8,221 nucleotides of DNA, taken from the NCBI GenBank assembly GCA_018883485.1, contig VEQB01000086.1:1-8221 (forward strand). Reading direction: 5' to 3'. Source of the stretch: Bacteroidota bacterium (GTDB lineage Bacteria > Bacteroidota > Bacteroidia > UKL13-3). Numbering within the stretch: the stretch's first letter is position 1; each line of letters begins with the position of its first letter. Below the pieces are notes generated by a model. It ran no database searches and was not told where the DNA came from. It worked only from the letters and a program-made list of their open reading frames with translations. The translations under genes were made by a program, and so were the position numbers. Below, piece after piece: positions 1 through 7,173 of this stretch.

Positions 1-29
1 TCTTTGCCACCATTAACTAAAATGTGTTT
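1..29 (-). pseudogene. In-frame continuation of the HmuY-like lipoprotein past its TGA
   Basis: Directly after the TGA at 30-32, the same minus-strand frame stays open to the window edge and reads K-H-I-L-V-N-G-G-K followed by D or E. From memory of the HmuY family, the conserved WDLAF motif is followed by a segment of the type (G)-x-H-I-x-L-N-x-x-K. This stretch therefore looks like genuine family sequence, not random read-through. One base change, GGA (Gly) to TGA, would explain the break. The gene presumably runs well beyond base 1, since family members are about 200 residues. Whether it is a real nonsense mutation, a sequencing error or a recoded stop cannot be decided here. Confidence 0.6.
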
Positions 30-269
30 TCAATTGGCATTGCAATCAAATGCCAAATCCCAAATTTGAAAATCATTGCCTTTTACCTTCCCATCTTCTA
101 TGGTAAAATACAATTGAGTAGTATAATCTCTTCCGAGCCTTAAGGTATAATTTTTAAGTTCTCCTTTTGTGGCTGGGAGAGTAAGTGGCGTTTCCTTTTT
201 TTCGCAAGAAGTGAAAATGAAGCCCAACGCCAAGGTAAAAAGAAATATGTTAAGAGTTAAATTTTTCAA
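30..269 (-). CDS. HmuY-family lipoprotein, N-terminal part, interrupted by TGA
   Basis: This is the third gene of the minus-strand operon: a surface or periplasm-facing lipoprotein, probably a haem-binding partner of the adjacent TonB receptor. The 79 residues begin with a lipoprotein signal peptide (lipobox F-T-S-C, lipidated Cys at residue 22). A Lys/Glu-rich linker follows, then a stretch typical of the HmuY N-terminal region: LPATKGELKNYTLRLGRDY at about 31-49, Y-F-T-I-E-D-G-K-V at about 54-62, and WDLAF at 70-74. The start is TTG at 267-269, with a preceding in-frame TAA at 282-284 and no ATG available. It overlaps the receptor's TGA by four bases (266-269), so translation is probably coupled. 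Normal HmuY proteins are about 200 residues, so this frame stops far too early at TGA 30-32. The family call rests on motif memory, not a search. If truncated as read, the product is unlikely to bind ligand. Confidence 0.7.
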   Translation of the reverse strand: MKNLTLNIFLFTLALGFIFTSCEKKETPLTLPATKGELKNYTLRLGRDYTTQLYFTIEDGKVKGNDFQIWDLAFDCNAN

Positions 270-2548
270 TTCGATTGTAAATTAAGCGTCATTTGAATAA
301 AGAAACTACGACCCCAGCTTACTGGCATGCTGCTGCCAGAACCATGAATTGCGCCGCCAGCTCCAGTATTAGTAATATTTGTTATATTAAAAATATTTTT
401 AATCCCTGTTGCCACTTGTAACTTGCTTTTGAAAAGGGCTTTGCTAAAGGTTGCATCCATAAGTTGGTATGGGTCTATTAGCGTTTGTAAAACTTCCTTA
501 TTTGCTCCTAATATATAACCAGGAAGAGCCCCATTGTATTTATAGAATACGTTTGTGTTTACCAAAATTTTAGGAATGGTATATCCAATATTTATTCTGT
601 ATTCTGGAGCATAAGAAAATTGATCTATGTTTTGATTTTGGGTATAGGCAATATTGTACCTGCCAGCATAGGTGTAACCCCCTGTTAAACTAAAGGCATT
701 ATATTTCCATTCTCCTTGTAAGTTTAAACCAAATGTTTTGTAAGTATCTATGTTTACATACGAATAAAGCAGAGGAGTGGAATTGGCATCTACAATTGCT
801 AAACTAATCATGTCGTAAATATGATTAAAAAATACAGAGGGTTCAAAATTGATAATATGTTTAGTGAAGATTTTTCTGGCATTAGCTACCATATTAAAGT
901 TATGAGAATTTTCTGCTTTTAAGTTTTGATTGCCTTGTATACTATGATTGAAATCGAAGAAAAATAGGTTCAACTCTTTTAAAGATGGTGCTCTAAAACC
1001 ATTTCCGTAAGACGCTCTAATAGACCATGCAGCATTAACATCATATTTTATATTTATGGAAGGAACAACAGGCACACTAAATCTGCTATTGTAAGCAATA
1101 CGAGCCGCAGGCATAATTTTTAAGCGATTGATAGGTTTGTATTCCATGCTTAAGAAGGTTGCTGCATCTATCATCTCTGGGTTACCTGTCATTCTATCTC
1201 CACTTCCTTTTTCATAAACTACATCATAGCCCAGCTGATAGTTTAGTTTAGTATGTTGTTTAGTACTGTATGTTCCTCTAAAGTTTACATTCGCAAATCT
1301 GATATGGCTTTGGTCATCTTCAATTGGGATTAAAGTTTCACTCATATCAACCAAATTTTTACGATAAACATTTTTCTTACGATCAAATAAATTAATTGCC
1401 TGAATAAGGTTTAAGTTAGCTTTGCTTTTGAATTTTAAATTTAAAAAGACATAATTATTTATGCGTTGTGTTTCATAATAATCATCAAATGCGTAGGCGT
1501 CGTAACTTGTAATAGTTGGCAATCCTTTATTAGATACCATTTCATTAAAATAGGAACCCTGGTAACTAATATCCCCATTTTTTAAGGTATAGGTATAATT
1601 TACATCTGCGAAACGTTGTTCTTTAGGAAGCCATTGCTGTTTTCTATCATAATAACTTGCGTAAGTATTGTCTGTAATGGCGGGTTTGATATTATTATCG
1701 TAGTAGAAATTACTTGTAAAGCCATTAAAATAATTTCTACCTAATCCTAATTTAAAGGCATGTGCATTATATTTTAAGCTAACAGATGTGTTTAAATTGT
1801 ATTGCCCAACACTTTCTACATAAGATTGAAGATTGCCACTAAAAGAAGCATTTACAGGTTTTTTGGATATTAAGTTAATAACACCCCCAAGTGCATCTGT
1901 GCCATATACCACACTCATTGGGCCTTCAATGATTTCTACACGTTCTATATTATTTAAGTTGAGTTGGGTAAGGTCTATATTTCCATTTACTCTGCCTACT
2001 ACTGGTACTCCATCGATTAATATTTTTATATTTTGACCCGATATACCTTGTAAAGATAAGCCCGCCCCCAGAATATTGTCTTGATTAATTCTTACGTTTA
2101 GTTCATTGGATAATAAATCTTTTAAATTAACGGCACCTTGCGCCTGTATTCTTTTTTGATCTAATACTCTAACTTTTTGAACCGAGTTGGATGTACTCGT
2201 TTTTTCATATTCGCCCGTAACAACAAACTCTTCGAGGTCATTGAGGATTTCCTTTAAAACTACAGTTATTTGTGCATTAGATTCAAGTTTTATTTTCTTG
2301 AGTTCGAACCCAATTTTTTTAATCGTTGCTTCATAAATGCCCTTATCTGGCAAGATAATTAGGCCATCTACTGCTGTATAGAGCATGTCTGTTTTAGACT
2401 TACACGGCCCTTCTATGCATTTTACGTAAACCATGGCATTGGCTAAAGGTTTGCCATTGGTTTGTTGCACCAATAAAACACTTTGTGCCTTAGCCGAAGC
2501 AAAGGCACAAAGTGTTAGGATGAAGCATAAGATAACGTTTTTGCCCAA
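266..2548 (-). CDS. TonB-dependent outer-membrane receptor (probable haem/metal ligand)
   Basis: This is an outer-membrane active transporter that imports a bound ligand using TonB-ExbBD energy. The 760 residues show, in order: a Sec signal peptide (1-22, ending A-K-A-Q); a carboxypeptidase-regulatory-like beta-sandwich (about 23-105, with Cys44 and Cys49 close together); a TonB-box-like stretch EEFVVTG (about 106-112); a plug domain (about 123-230) with KILIDGVPVVG, NIERVEIIEGP and VYGTDALGGVINLISKK; and a beta-barrel to the C-terminus, ending in alternating aromatic/hydrophobic residues (SFFIQMTLNLQSN). Plug and barrel resemble the BtuB/HmuR branch. Its place between two HmuY-like genes suggests haem or another porphyrin/metal complex as ligand; this is inference from context. 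The start is taken as TTG (2546-2548), because no ATG precedes the signal peptide and an in-frame TAA lies at 2564-2566. It begins 11 bases after the upstream stop. It could also be a cobalamin or siderophore receptor. Confidence 0.93.
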   Translation of the reverse strand: MGKNVILCFILTLCAFASAKAQSVLLVQQTNGKPLANAMVYVKCIEGPCKSKTDMLYTAVDGLIILPDKGIYEATIKKIGFELKKIKLESNAQITVVLKEILNDLEEFVVTGEYEKTSTSNSVQKVRVLDQKRIQAQGAVNLKDLLSNELNVRINQDNILGAGLSLQGISGQNIKILIDGVPVVGRVNGNIDLTQLNLNNIERVEIIEGPMSVVYGTDALGGVINLISKKPVNASFSGNLQSYVESVGQYNLNTSVSLKYNAHAFKLGLGRNYFNGFTSNFYYDNNIKPAITDNTYASYYDRKQQWLPKEQRFADVNYTYTLKNGDISYQGSYFNEMVSNKGLPTITSYDAYAFDDYYETQRINNYVFLNLKFKSKANLNLIQAINLFDRKKNVYRKNLVDMSETLIPIEDDQSHIRFANVNFRGTYSTKQHTKLNYQLGYDVVYEKGSGDRMTGNPEMIDAATFLSMEYKPINRLKIMPAARIAYNSRFSVPVVPSINIKYDVNAAWSIRASYGNGFRAPSLKELNLFFFDFNHSIQGNQNLKAENSHNFNMVANARKIFTKHIINFEPSVFFNHIYDMISLAIVDANSTPLLYSYVNIDTYKTFGLNLQGEWKYNAFSLTGGYTYAGRYNIAYTQNQNIDQFSYAPEYRINIGYTIPKILVNTNVFYKYNGALPGYILGANKEVLQTLIDPYQLMDATFSKALFKSKLQVATGIKNIFNITNITNTGAGGAIHGSGSSMPVSWGRSFFIQMTLNLQSN

Positions 2549-2559
2549 TTTAATTGCGC

Positions 2560-3792
2560 TTATTTACTAATTACAATTCTGCTATTTGCAGTATAGTTTT
2601 CACCTTCTAAACTCATGATATACATACCATTATTTAACCCACTAACATTGATTGGCAATGTTTGCATGCCAATTTCAATACTTCTGCTTTCTTCGAGTAC
2701 AATTTTACCTTGTAAATCTACAATACGTATAACTGCTGAGCGCATGCTCTTATTATCTAAAACAAGTGAAACATTTTCTGAAGCTGGATTTGGATAAATT
2801 GCTAGGTGCGCAATTGGTAAGCTTCTTTCACCAATACCTACAGTAAATAATTTTTGCTTATTAAAGTAAGATTTACCTGAGCTTGCACCTCCAAAACCTG
2901 TAAACCAAACTTTCCAAATATCTCCTGTTTTCGCTTTTACAAAATAGCAAGTAGAATCAGTAATATTCCATTGAAAGGTTGCGTTGTCAAAGGTTTTCCA
3001 ATCTGCCCCAAGTGTAGAAATATTATTAACCATGGTGTGTGCGCCATAATTCATGTAGGTATTTTTATCAATTCCAGATACCTTAACAGATTTTACGCCG
3101 CGGTTATTTAAAACACCTGTTGATGGGTAGTAAATATTTTGTGAAGGTTGTAATGAATAGTAGCGCGTAAATTTAAAATCCCAAATGCTATCAGCTGGTT
3201 CGCGGTAAAGCACATTTAATGTATTTAAATTAATGTAGCCAAATGTATTAAATCTAATATCGTTATGTAAAATAGTGAAGGTTGTATCTTTTGTTGTAGT
3301 TCCAACTCTTACTTGCCAGGTTCCATAATCTTTTTCAACCACCCATAACTTAGCCCAGTTGTTACCAACCTTTAAGATGTATAGAGAGTCGCCTGTTACC
3401 TTTTTTGTTATGGTATTGTAAACCCCCCAACTAGAATATGGGCTATCAAAAGTTCTGTTAAATGCGCCAATTTCCCAGCTAGTATCCGTATTAAAAACTT
3501 CATTAGTAATATGTGTACTATCTAAAATTGCCCAATCTGTAATGGCTTTATTGGTTAAATAGGCTTTTACGTTAGCGGTTGAATTGATAAAAATACCATC
3601 GGTTTGTAAACCGCTTCTAAATGCTAAATGCCAATTTGTGTTCGAAACTGTGCTAATTGTTCCATTTTGCAAGCTATAGTGTACATCGTTTGCATAACCC
3701 TGGCCCATGGTGGCAGAATCACTTACAATATTTTGAGCCATAGAAATAAGGGTAAATAGGCAAAAAGAAAGCAGTAAAAATATTTTTTTCAT
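2560..3792 (-). CDS. HmuY-related secreted protein with T9SS type A sorting domain
   Basis: This is the first gene of the presumed haem-uptake operon. The 410 residues begin with a Sec signal peptide (1-20, ending S-M-A-Q) and end with a T9SS type A sorting domain (about 325-410, starting near I-Y-P-N-P-A and ending IVISK). Such domains route proteins across the outer membrane for cell-surface attachment or release. Between them lies a body resembling HmuY: GYANDVHYSLQNG (32-44), W-H-L-A-F (54-58), LYILKVGNNWAKLWVVE (137-153), then a second set with W-D-F-K-F-T-R-Y-Y (204-212) and CYFVKAKTGDIWKVWFTGF (282-300). The two sets look like an internal duplication. From memory, proteins of this layout occur next to TonB receptors in Bacteroidota. 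Haem binding is inferred from family likeness and neighbours; no ligand residue can be assigned. The ATG at 3790-3792 directly precedes a textbook signal peptide. Confidence 0.8.
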   Translation of the reverse strand: MKKIFLLLSFCLFTLISMAQNIVSDSATMGQGYANDVHYSLQNGTISTVSNTNWHLAFRSGLQTDGIFINSTANVKAYLTNKAITDWAILDSTHITNEVFNTDTSWEIGAFNRTFDSPYSSWGVYNTITKKVTGDSLYILKVGNNWAKLWVVEKDYGTWQVRVGTTTKDTTFTILHNDIRFNTFGYINLNTLNVLYREPADSIWDFKFTRYYSLQPSQNIYYPSTGVLNNRGVKSVKVSGIDKNTYMNYGAHTMVNNISTLGADWKTFDNATFQWNITDSTCYFVKAKTGDIWKVWFTGFGGASSGKSYFNKQKLFTVGIGERSLPIAHLAIYPNPASENVSLVLDNKSMRSAVIRIVDLQGKIVLEESRSIEIGMQTLPINVSGLNNGMYIMSLEGENYTANSRIVISK

Positions 3793-4027
3793 TGATGTTT
3801 ATTTTATGGATGCAAATAAAAATACATCAAATCAATTCAACACCTAATAAATATCATATTTGGGGTTTATGACATGATTATGACTTTCCTGAGACGCCAT
3901 GTTTGACACGGATTTTACATTATTAGACAAGCCAATTTTGTTTGTCTTGAAAGTGTAAGAATGCAAATTTTTACAATTATTAATTATTGCGTTTGAATGC
4001 CTAAGTTTGTGAGTTAAATAATTTAAG
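3793..4027. promoter_or_regulatory. Divergent intergenic region with promoters for the uptake operon and the thiolase
   Basis: This 235-base AT-rich spacer separates two divergently transcribed units, so it must hold both promoters. For the thiolase, TAAGTTTG at 4002-4009 matches the Bacteroidota -7 element TAnnTTTG and lies 18 bases before the ATG, but no TTG sits at the usual -33 distance. For the operon, the minus strand carries TTTATTTG (3813-3820), a seven-of-eight match, with a TTG 17 bases upstream (3838-3840), which is shorter than normal. An inverted repeat, AGACAA (3925-3930) and TTGTCT (3942-3947) with an 11-base spacer, could be an operator. I see no Fur-box-like 19-base palindrome. 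An apparent open frame on the minus strand here (3844-4200) mostly overlaps the thiolase antisense and has no protein-like features. Confidence 0.4.
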
Positions 4028-5224
4028 ATGAAACCTGTGTATATTATAGATGCTGTAAGAACTCCAATTGGCAAGTTTGGCGGAGCTTTGAGTGTGATTA
4101 GACCAGATGATTTAGCAGCCCACGTTATTAAGGCTTTAGTGGCTCGTAATCCAAGTATAGATGTTAATGAAATTGAAGATGTAATTTTTGGAGCTGCCAA
4201 TCAAGCTGGCGAAGACAATAGAGATGTTGCTCGTATGGCTTTATTATTGGCTGGTTTGCCTACAAGTATAGGCGGTAATACGGTTAACCGGCTTTGCGCA
4301 AGTGGCTTACAAAGTATAATAGATGCTTCTAGGGCTATTGAGGTGGGCGATGGCGATGTATATATTGCTGGTGGGGTAGAAAGCATGACCCGTGCGCCTT
4401 TTGTAATGGCCAAAGCAGATGCCGCTTTTAGCCGAACACCTGAAATTTATGATACTACCATTGGCTGGCGCTTTACCAATAAGGCTTTAGCAGCTTTATA
4501 CCATCCGTTTAGCATGGGCGAAACGGCAGAGAATGTTGCTGAACAATGGAAAGTAAGCCGCGAAGACCAAGATACTTTTGCATTGGTCTCTCAGCAAAAA
4601 TACCAAGCTGCCCACGATGCCAATAGATTTGCCGAGGAGTTAATTCATGTGCCTATTCCTCAGAAAAAGGGTGAACCTAAAATGTTTGATAAAGATGAAC
4701 ATCCGCGTTTGAGTTCTTTGGAAGACCTTGCCAAGTTAAAACCTGCTTTTAAAAAGGATGGTTCGGTTACTGCGGGTAATGCAAGTGGCATAAATGATGG
4801 CGCTGCTGCCTTATTGCTAGCTGGGGAGGAAACAGTTAAACGTTTTAACTTAAAACCTATGGCTAAAGTTATTGGAAGAGCCATTGCAGGTGTAAATCCT
4901 TCGGTGATGGGAATTGGTCCGGTGCCAGCTACCCAAAAAGCCTTAAAGCGCGCAGGTATTTCAGTAGCCGATTTAGGCTTGGTAGAACTTAATGAGGCTT
5001 TTGCCTCCCAAGGCTTGGCATGTATGCGTGAGTTAGGCTTGAACCCAGAAATAGTAAATGTGAATGGAGGTTCAATCGCTTTAGGCCATCCTTTAGGTGC
5101 AAGCGGTTCTAGAATTAGCACCACACTCCTTCACGAGATGCAAAAACGTGGCGTAAAGTATGGCTTAGCTACCATGTGTATTGGCGTAGGGCAGGGGGCT
5201 GCTATTGTATACGAATTGTGCTAA
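4028..5224 (+). CDS. Thiolase, PaaJ/PcaF type (acetyl-CoA acyltransferase / 3-oxoadipyl-CoA thiolase-like)
   Basis: This cytoplasmic thiolase cleaves a 3-oxoacyl-CoA with CoA to release acetyl-CoA, or runs the reverse condensation. The 398 residues are full length for the family. The catalytic set is complete: nucleophile Cys90 in NRLCASG, His354 in ALGHPLGASG, and Cys384 in MCIGVGQG. The His-Cys spacing of 30 is the same as in biosynthetic thiolases. Several stretches match E. coli PaaJ as I remember it: ANQAGEDNRDVARM (58-70), GGVESMTRAPFVM, and a DTTIGWRF motif near residue 143. This points to the 3-oxoadipyl-CoA thiolase branch. However, no other phenylacetate or protocatechuate genes are in view, and in Bacteroidota such genes often serve as general beta-oxidation thiolases, so I give no symbol. 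The ATG at 4028 starts the conserved K-P-V-Y-I-I-D-A-V-R-T-P. Its stop overlaps that of the convergent dehydrogenase. Confidence 0.95.
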   Translation: MKPVYIIDAVRTPIGKFGGALSVIRPDDLAAHVIKALVARNPSIDVNEIEDVIFGAANQAGEDNRDVARMALLLAGLPTSIGGNTVNRLCASGLQSIIDASRAIEVGDGDVYIAGGVESMTRAPFVMAKADAAFSRTPEIYDTTIGWRFTNKALAALYHPFSMGETAENVAEQWKVSREDQDTFALVSQQKYQAAHDANRFAEELIHVPIPQKKGEPKMFDKDEHPRLSSLEDLAKLKPAFKKDGSVTAGNASGINDGAAALLLAGEETVKRFNLKPMAKVIGRAIAGVNPSVMGIGPVPATQKALKRAGISVADLGLVELNEAFASQGLACMRELGLNPEIVNVNGGSIALGHPLGASGSRISTTLLHEMQKRGVKYGLATMCIGVGQGAAIVYELC

Positions 5225-5967
5225 CTATTCATTACTGAGCCACAATTAATATCTATGGCTTGACCCGTTATAGAGCTTTGATTTAGCAAATACATATAAA
5301 GGTCTGCTATTTCTTTGGGCTCACTCATTCGTTTTAAGGGCACAGATTGCATGGCAATATCAAAAAACGCTGCTTTAGAAATGCCAATTCCATCTGCAAT
5401 GCCTTGCAAACCTTCTTGCGCCATTGTTGTATTTACCCAGCCCGGACAAATAGCGTTAACTAAAATGTTTTCTGGTGCATATTGTATGGCCCAACTTCTC
5501 ATGAGCCCTAGTAAACCTGCTTTAGAGGCGCAATATGCCGCATAATTAGCTACCCCTAATCTGGCCAAAACAGAGGAAGTAATTAAGATATGTTTGGTGG
5601 GAGAGTTACTTTTTTGTAGTGCAGGTAAAAAATAATTTACCGTTAAATAGGTGCCAGTTAAATTGGTGTTAATGATTTCCTCCCACCTATCGGTTTCGCC
5701 AAACTTGTTTTCCCCTCCTAAGCCCGCATTGGCTATAATACCATCTAAAATCAATGCATTATTTTCTGTAAGGCATTTTTGTAAAGACGCTGCACTGGAT
5801 ACATCTGCCAATACTATTTTGTGCTTACCATGCTTTAGAAGAGATAGTGTTTCTGCTAGGCTTGTTTCTGTTCTTCCTAACAAATAACAAGTATGGTTTT
5901 GTTGCGAAATTTCTATGGCAATAGCTCTTCCAATGCCACTTCCAGCGCCGGTTATTAAGTAATTCAT
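5221..5967 (-). CDS. Short-chain dehydrogenase/reductase (classical SDR)
   Basis: This is a soluble NAD(P)-dependent oxidoreductase of 248 residues, normal for a classical SDR. Visible motifs are the Rossmann glycine motif TGAGSGIG (6-13), Arg32 after the second strand (LLGR, which favours NADP), LADV with Asp55 at the adenine site, NAG (80-82), Asn102, Ser132 in ITSSV, the catalytic Y145-x3-K149 in YCASK, and PGWVNT (175-180). The substrate cannot be read from the sequence; FabG-like or hydroxyacyl-CoA/alcohol dehydrogenase roles are possible. The start chosen is ATG 5965-5967, giving the usual M-N-Y-L-I-T-G-A-G beginning. An ATG 60 bases further upstream would add residues with no family counterpart and would lie upstream of the best promoter candidate. 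The TAG stop overlaps the thiolase TAA, so the two genes are convergent and not an operon. Confidence 0.93.
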   Translation of the reverse strand: MNYLITGAGSGIGRAIAIEISQQNHTCYLLGRTETSLAETLSLLKHGKHKIVLADVSSAASLQKCLTENNALILDGIIANAGLGGENKFGETDRWEEIINTNLTGTYLTVNYFLPALQKSNSPTKHILITSSVLARLGVANYAAYCASKAGLLGLMRSWAIQYAPENILVNAICPGWVNTTMAQEGLQGIADGIGISKAAFFDIAMQSVPLKRMSEPKEIADLYMYLLNQSSITGQAIDINCGSVMNS

Positions 5968-5986
5968 TGTGTTAGATTTTATTTTA

Positions 5987-6017
5987 TAAACATAATCCGT
6001 AGGACAGATGTTTTCAA
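5987..6017 (-). promoter_or_regulatory. Candidate Bacteroidota-type promoter for the SDR gene
   Basis: On the minus strand, TTG (6015-6017) is followed after exactly 20 bases by TATGTTTA (5987-5994). This is a seven-of-eight match to the -7 element TAnnTTTG at the normal -33/-7 spacing. Transcription would start near 5980, about a dozen bases before the ATG at 5967. That also supports the shorter SDR start. It is a pattern match only. Confidence 0.4.
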
Positions 6018-6104
6018 CCTGCATCATTTTTTGTTGCGCTATGCCTCTATTGATTTAATATCTGTTTATTGCAGCTAAGTTTTATTTTACTTTACTTTGA
6101 TTCT

Positions 6105-7049
6105 ATGAAAAAACTAATTTTCACTATATTTAGTGTTTTGCTGATACTTAGCTTGTCGGCTCAAACCGTTGAACCCATTGAAAAAGGAAACTTATTTGGC
6201 GTGCAATTCTTTAATGAAAATGGAGATAAAACACAACGGATTGAACCCATGTATGAAGATATTATGGTGTATGTTAAAGTTAAGATTGGTAACCTTGATT
6301 TAGGAAATAATTATTCGCCCGCCCGCTTCTGGCACGATACCGAATATATTGAAGTACCTATAGATCCTAATGACTTCTCTAAAGTTAATACGGACACTAT
6401 AATCAGTGACTATAGATACTACACTCCAGGGAAGGTGATTTTGGCAAAACAGAATGGCAAATGGGGGGGGCTAACCGAAACGGGAAATACTGTTTTGCCT
6501 TTCGAATTCGAAAGCTTTGCAGAGTATAATTGGGCCAATTGGAGTAACTTTGGTTCAGACCGATTGCCTGTTATTTTTTTGACAAAAGGGAAGGAGCAAA
6601 CTTTACTTGATGCTAAAGGAGAAGTGATTATTAAACCAGAGCAATTTCCTCCTTATTTTAGCAAGCTAAACAGAAAAATAGATGCTTTGGAATTGAGTTT
6701 TTTTGGAGATTTTTTATTAATTAATGAAGGTGGAGTGCTGGCAGATTCTCTAATAAAAGTACCCGCAGAAATGGAAGTTGTTAAGGGCAAAACTGTAATT
6801 AAAGCGCCTGCCTATTCTTACTCAGTTTATACTTATAAGTATGGGAGGTTTAATGTGTTGAACCTAAAAACAAGCGAGAAATTATGGCTTGAACCAAAAA
6901 AGAATATTGAAATAAAGTTTAAAGACCCTAATAATGTAGAACTTTACGAAAGTTTAAATCCTAGAACCTTAAGTTCAATTAAAAAGTATTCAGAAAATAG
7001 AGGCTTAGGAATTGCACCTTCTTCCATTGAATTTGTTGGAAAGGATTAG
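6105..7049 (+). CDS. Secreted WG-repeat-like protein of unknown function
   Basis: A 314-residue protein with a clear Sec signal peptide (1-20, ending L-S-A-Q), so it is exported to the periplasm or beyond. I do not recognise a specific family. Segments resembling degenerate WG beta-repeats can be seen: NGKWGGLTETGNTVLPFEFESF (117-138) fits the pattern K-W-G-x3-x3-G-x2-x-x-P-x-x-F/Y. Weaker copies lie near 25-50 (GNLFGVQFFNENGD) and 157-181 (LLDAKGEVIIKPEQF). Residues 50-110 and the Lys-rich C-terminal 90 residues show no known motif. There is no T9SS sorting domain and no lipobox. The start is ATG 6105, since a TTG-initiated version would add 12 unneeded residues before the signal peptide. 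The codons for W120-G-G contain a run of eight G at 6463-6470. The gene ends before a strong terminator and stands alone. Confidence 0.8.
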   Translation: MKKLIFTIFSVLLILSLSAQTVEPIEKGNLFGVQFFNENGDKTQRIEPMYEDIMVYVKVKIGNLDLGNNYSPARFWHDTEYIEVPIDPNDFSKVNTDTIISDYRYYTPGKVILAKQNGKWGGLTETGNTVLPFEFESFAEYNWANWSNFGSDRLPVIFLTKGKEQTLLDAKGEVIIKPEQFPPYFSKLNRKIDALELSFFGDFLLINEGGVLADSLIKVPAEMEVVKGKTVIKAPAYSYSVYTYKYGRFNVLNLKTSEKLWLEPKKNIEIKFKDPNNVELYESLNPRTLSSIKKYSENRGLGIAPSSIEFVGKD

Positions 7050-7113
7050 CTCATTTTCTTAGTAAAGGTTTAAAAGCTAGGTTTGGCATGTAACCAAGTA
7101 TTTAAATGTATTC

Positions 7114-7146
7114 AAAAGCCACTTGATTTTTAGGTGGCTTTTTTTT
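7114..7146 (+). terminator. Rho-independent terminator after the WG-repeat-like gene
   Basis: A perfect nine-base-pair stem, AAAAGCCAC (7114-7122) with GTGGCTTTT (7134-7142), can be extended by a T-G and a T-A pair, leaving a seven-base loop. A run of eight T (7139-7146) overlaps its 3' side. It lies 65 bases after the stop codon at 7047-7049, and ends transcription of that gene before the next plus-strand gene. Confidence 0.85.
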
Positions 7147-7155
7147 GTATATTTG
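7123..7155 (+). promoter_or_regulatory. Candidate promoter of the small barrel gene, overlapping the terminator
   Basis: TATATTTG at 7148-7155 is an exact match to the Bacteroidota -7 element TAnnTTTG. TTG at 7123-7125 could be the -33 element, although the 22-base gap is slightly long. Transcription would start near 7162, about 12 bases before the ATG at 7174. The upstream half lies inside the loop and 3' arm of the preceding terminator. Confidence 0.45.
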
Positions 7156-7173
7156 GTTATTAAAAGGCAAGTT

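Noticed and set aside
1..269. Alternative genetic code with TGA read as an amino acid
   Set aside because: The receptor gene ends naturally at TGA with a normal barrel terminus, no other gene here contains in-frame TGA, and Bacteroidota use the standard bacterial code.
1833..2036. Plus-strand 67-residue open frame
   Set aside because: It is antisense to the conserved plug domain of the TonB receptor and has no independent coding signs.
3844..4200. 118-residue minus-strand open frame spanning the divergent spacer and the thiolase 5' end
   Set aside because: More than half is antisense to the conserved thiolase start, and the rest is AT-rich spacer. It has no signal peptide, motif or family resemblance.
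4660..5124. 154-residue minus-strand open frame
   Set aside because: It lies entirely antisense to the well-supported thiolase and its composition mirrors the thiolase codons, so it is a shadow frame.
5968..6027. Longer SDR start adding 20 residues
   Set aside because: The added residues precede the invariant SDR beginning, and this start codon lies upstream of the best promoter candidate (5987-6017).
6069..6104. TTG start for the WG-repeat-like gene
   Set aside because: It would put 12 residues before a complete signal peptide that already starts with ATG-Lys-Lys at 6105.
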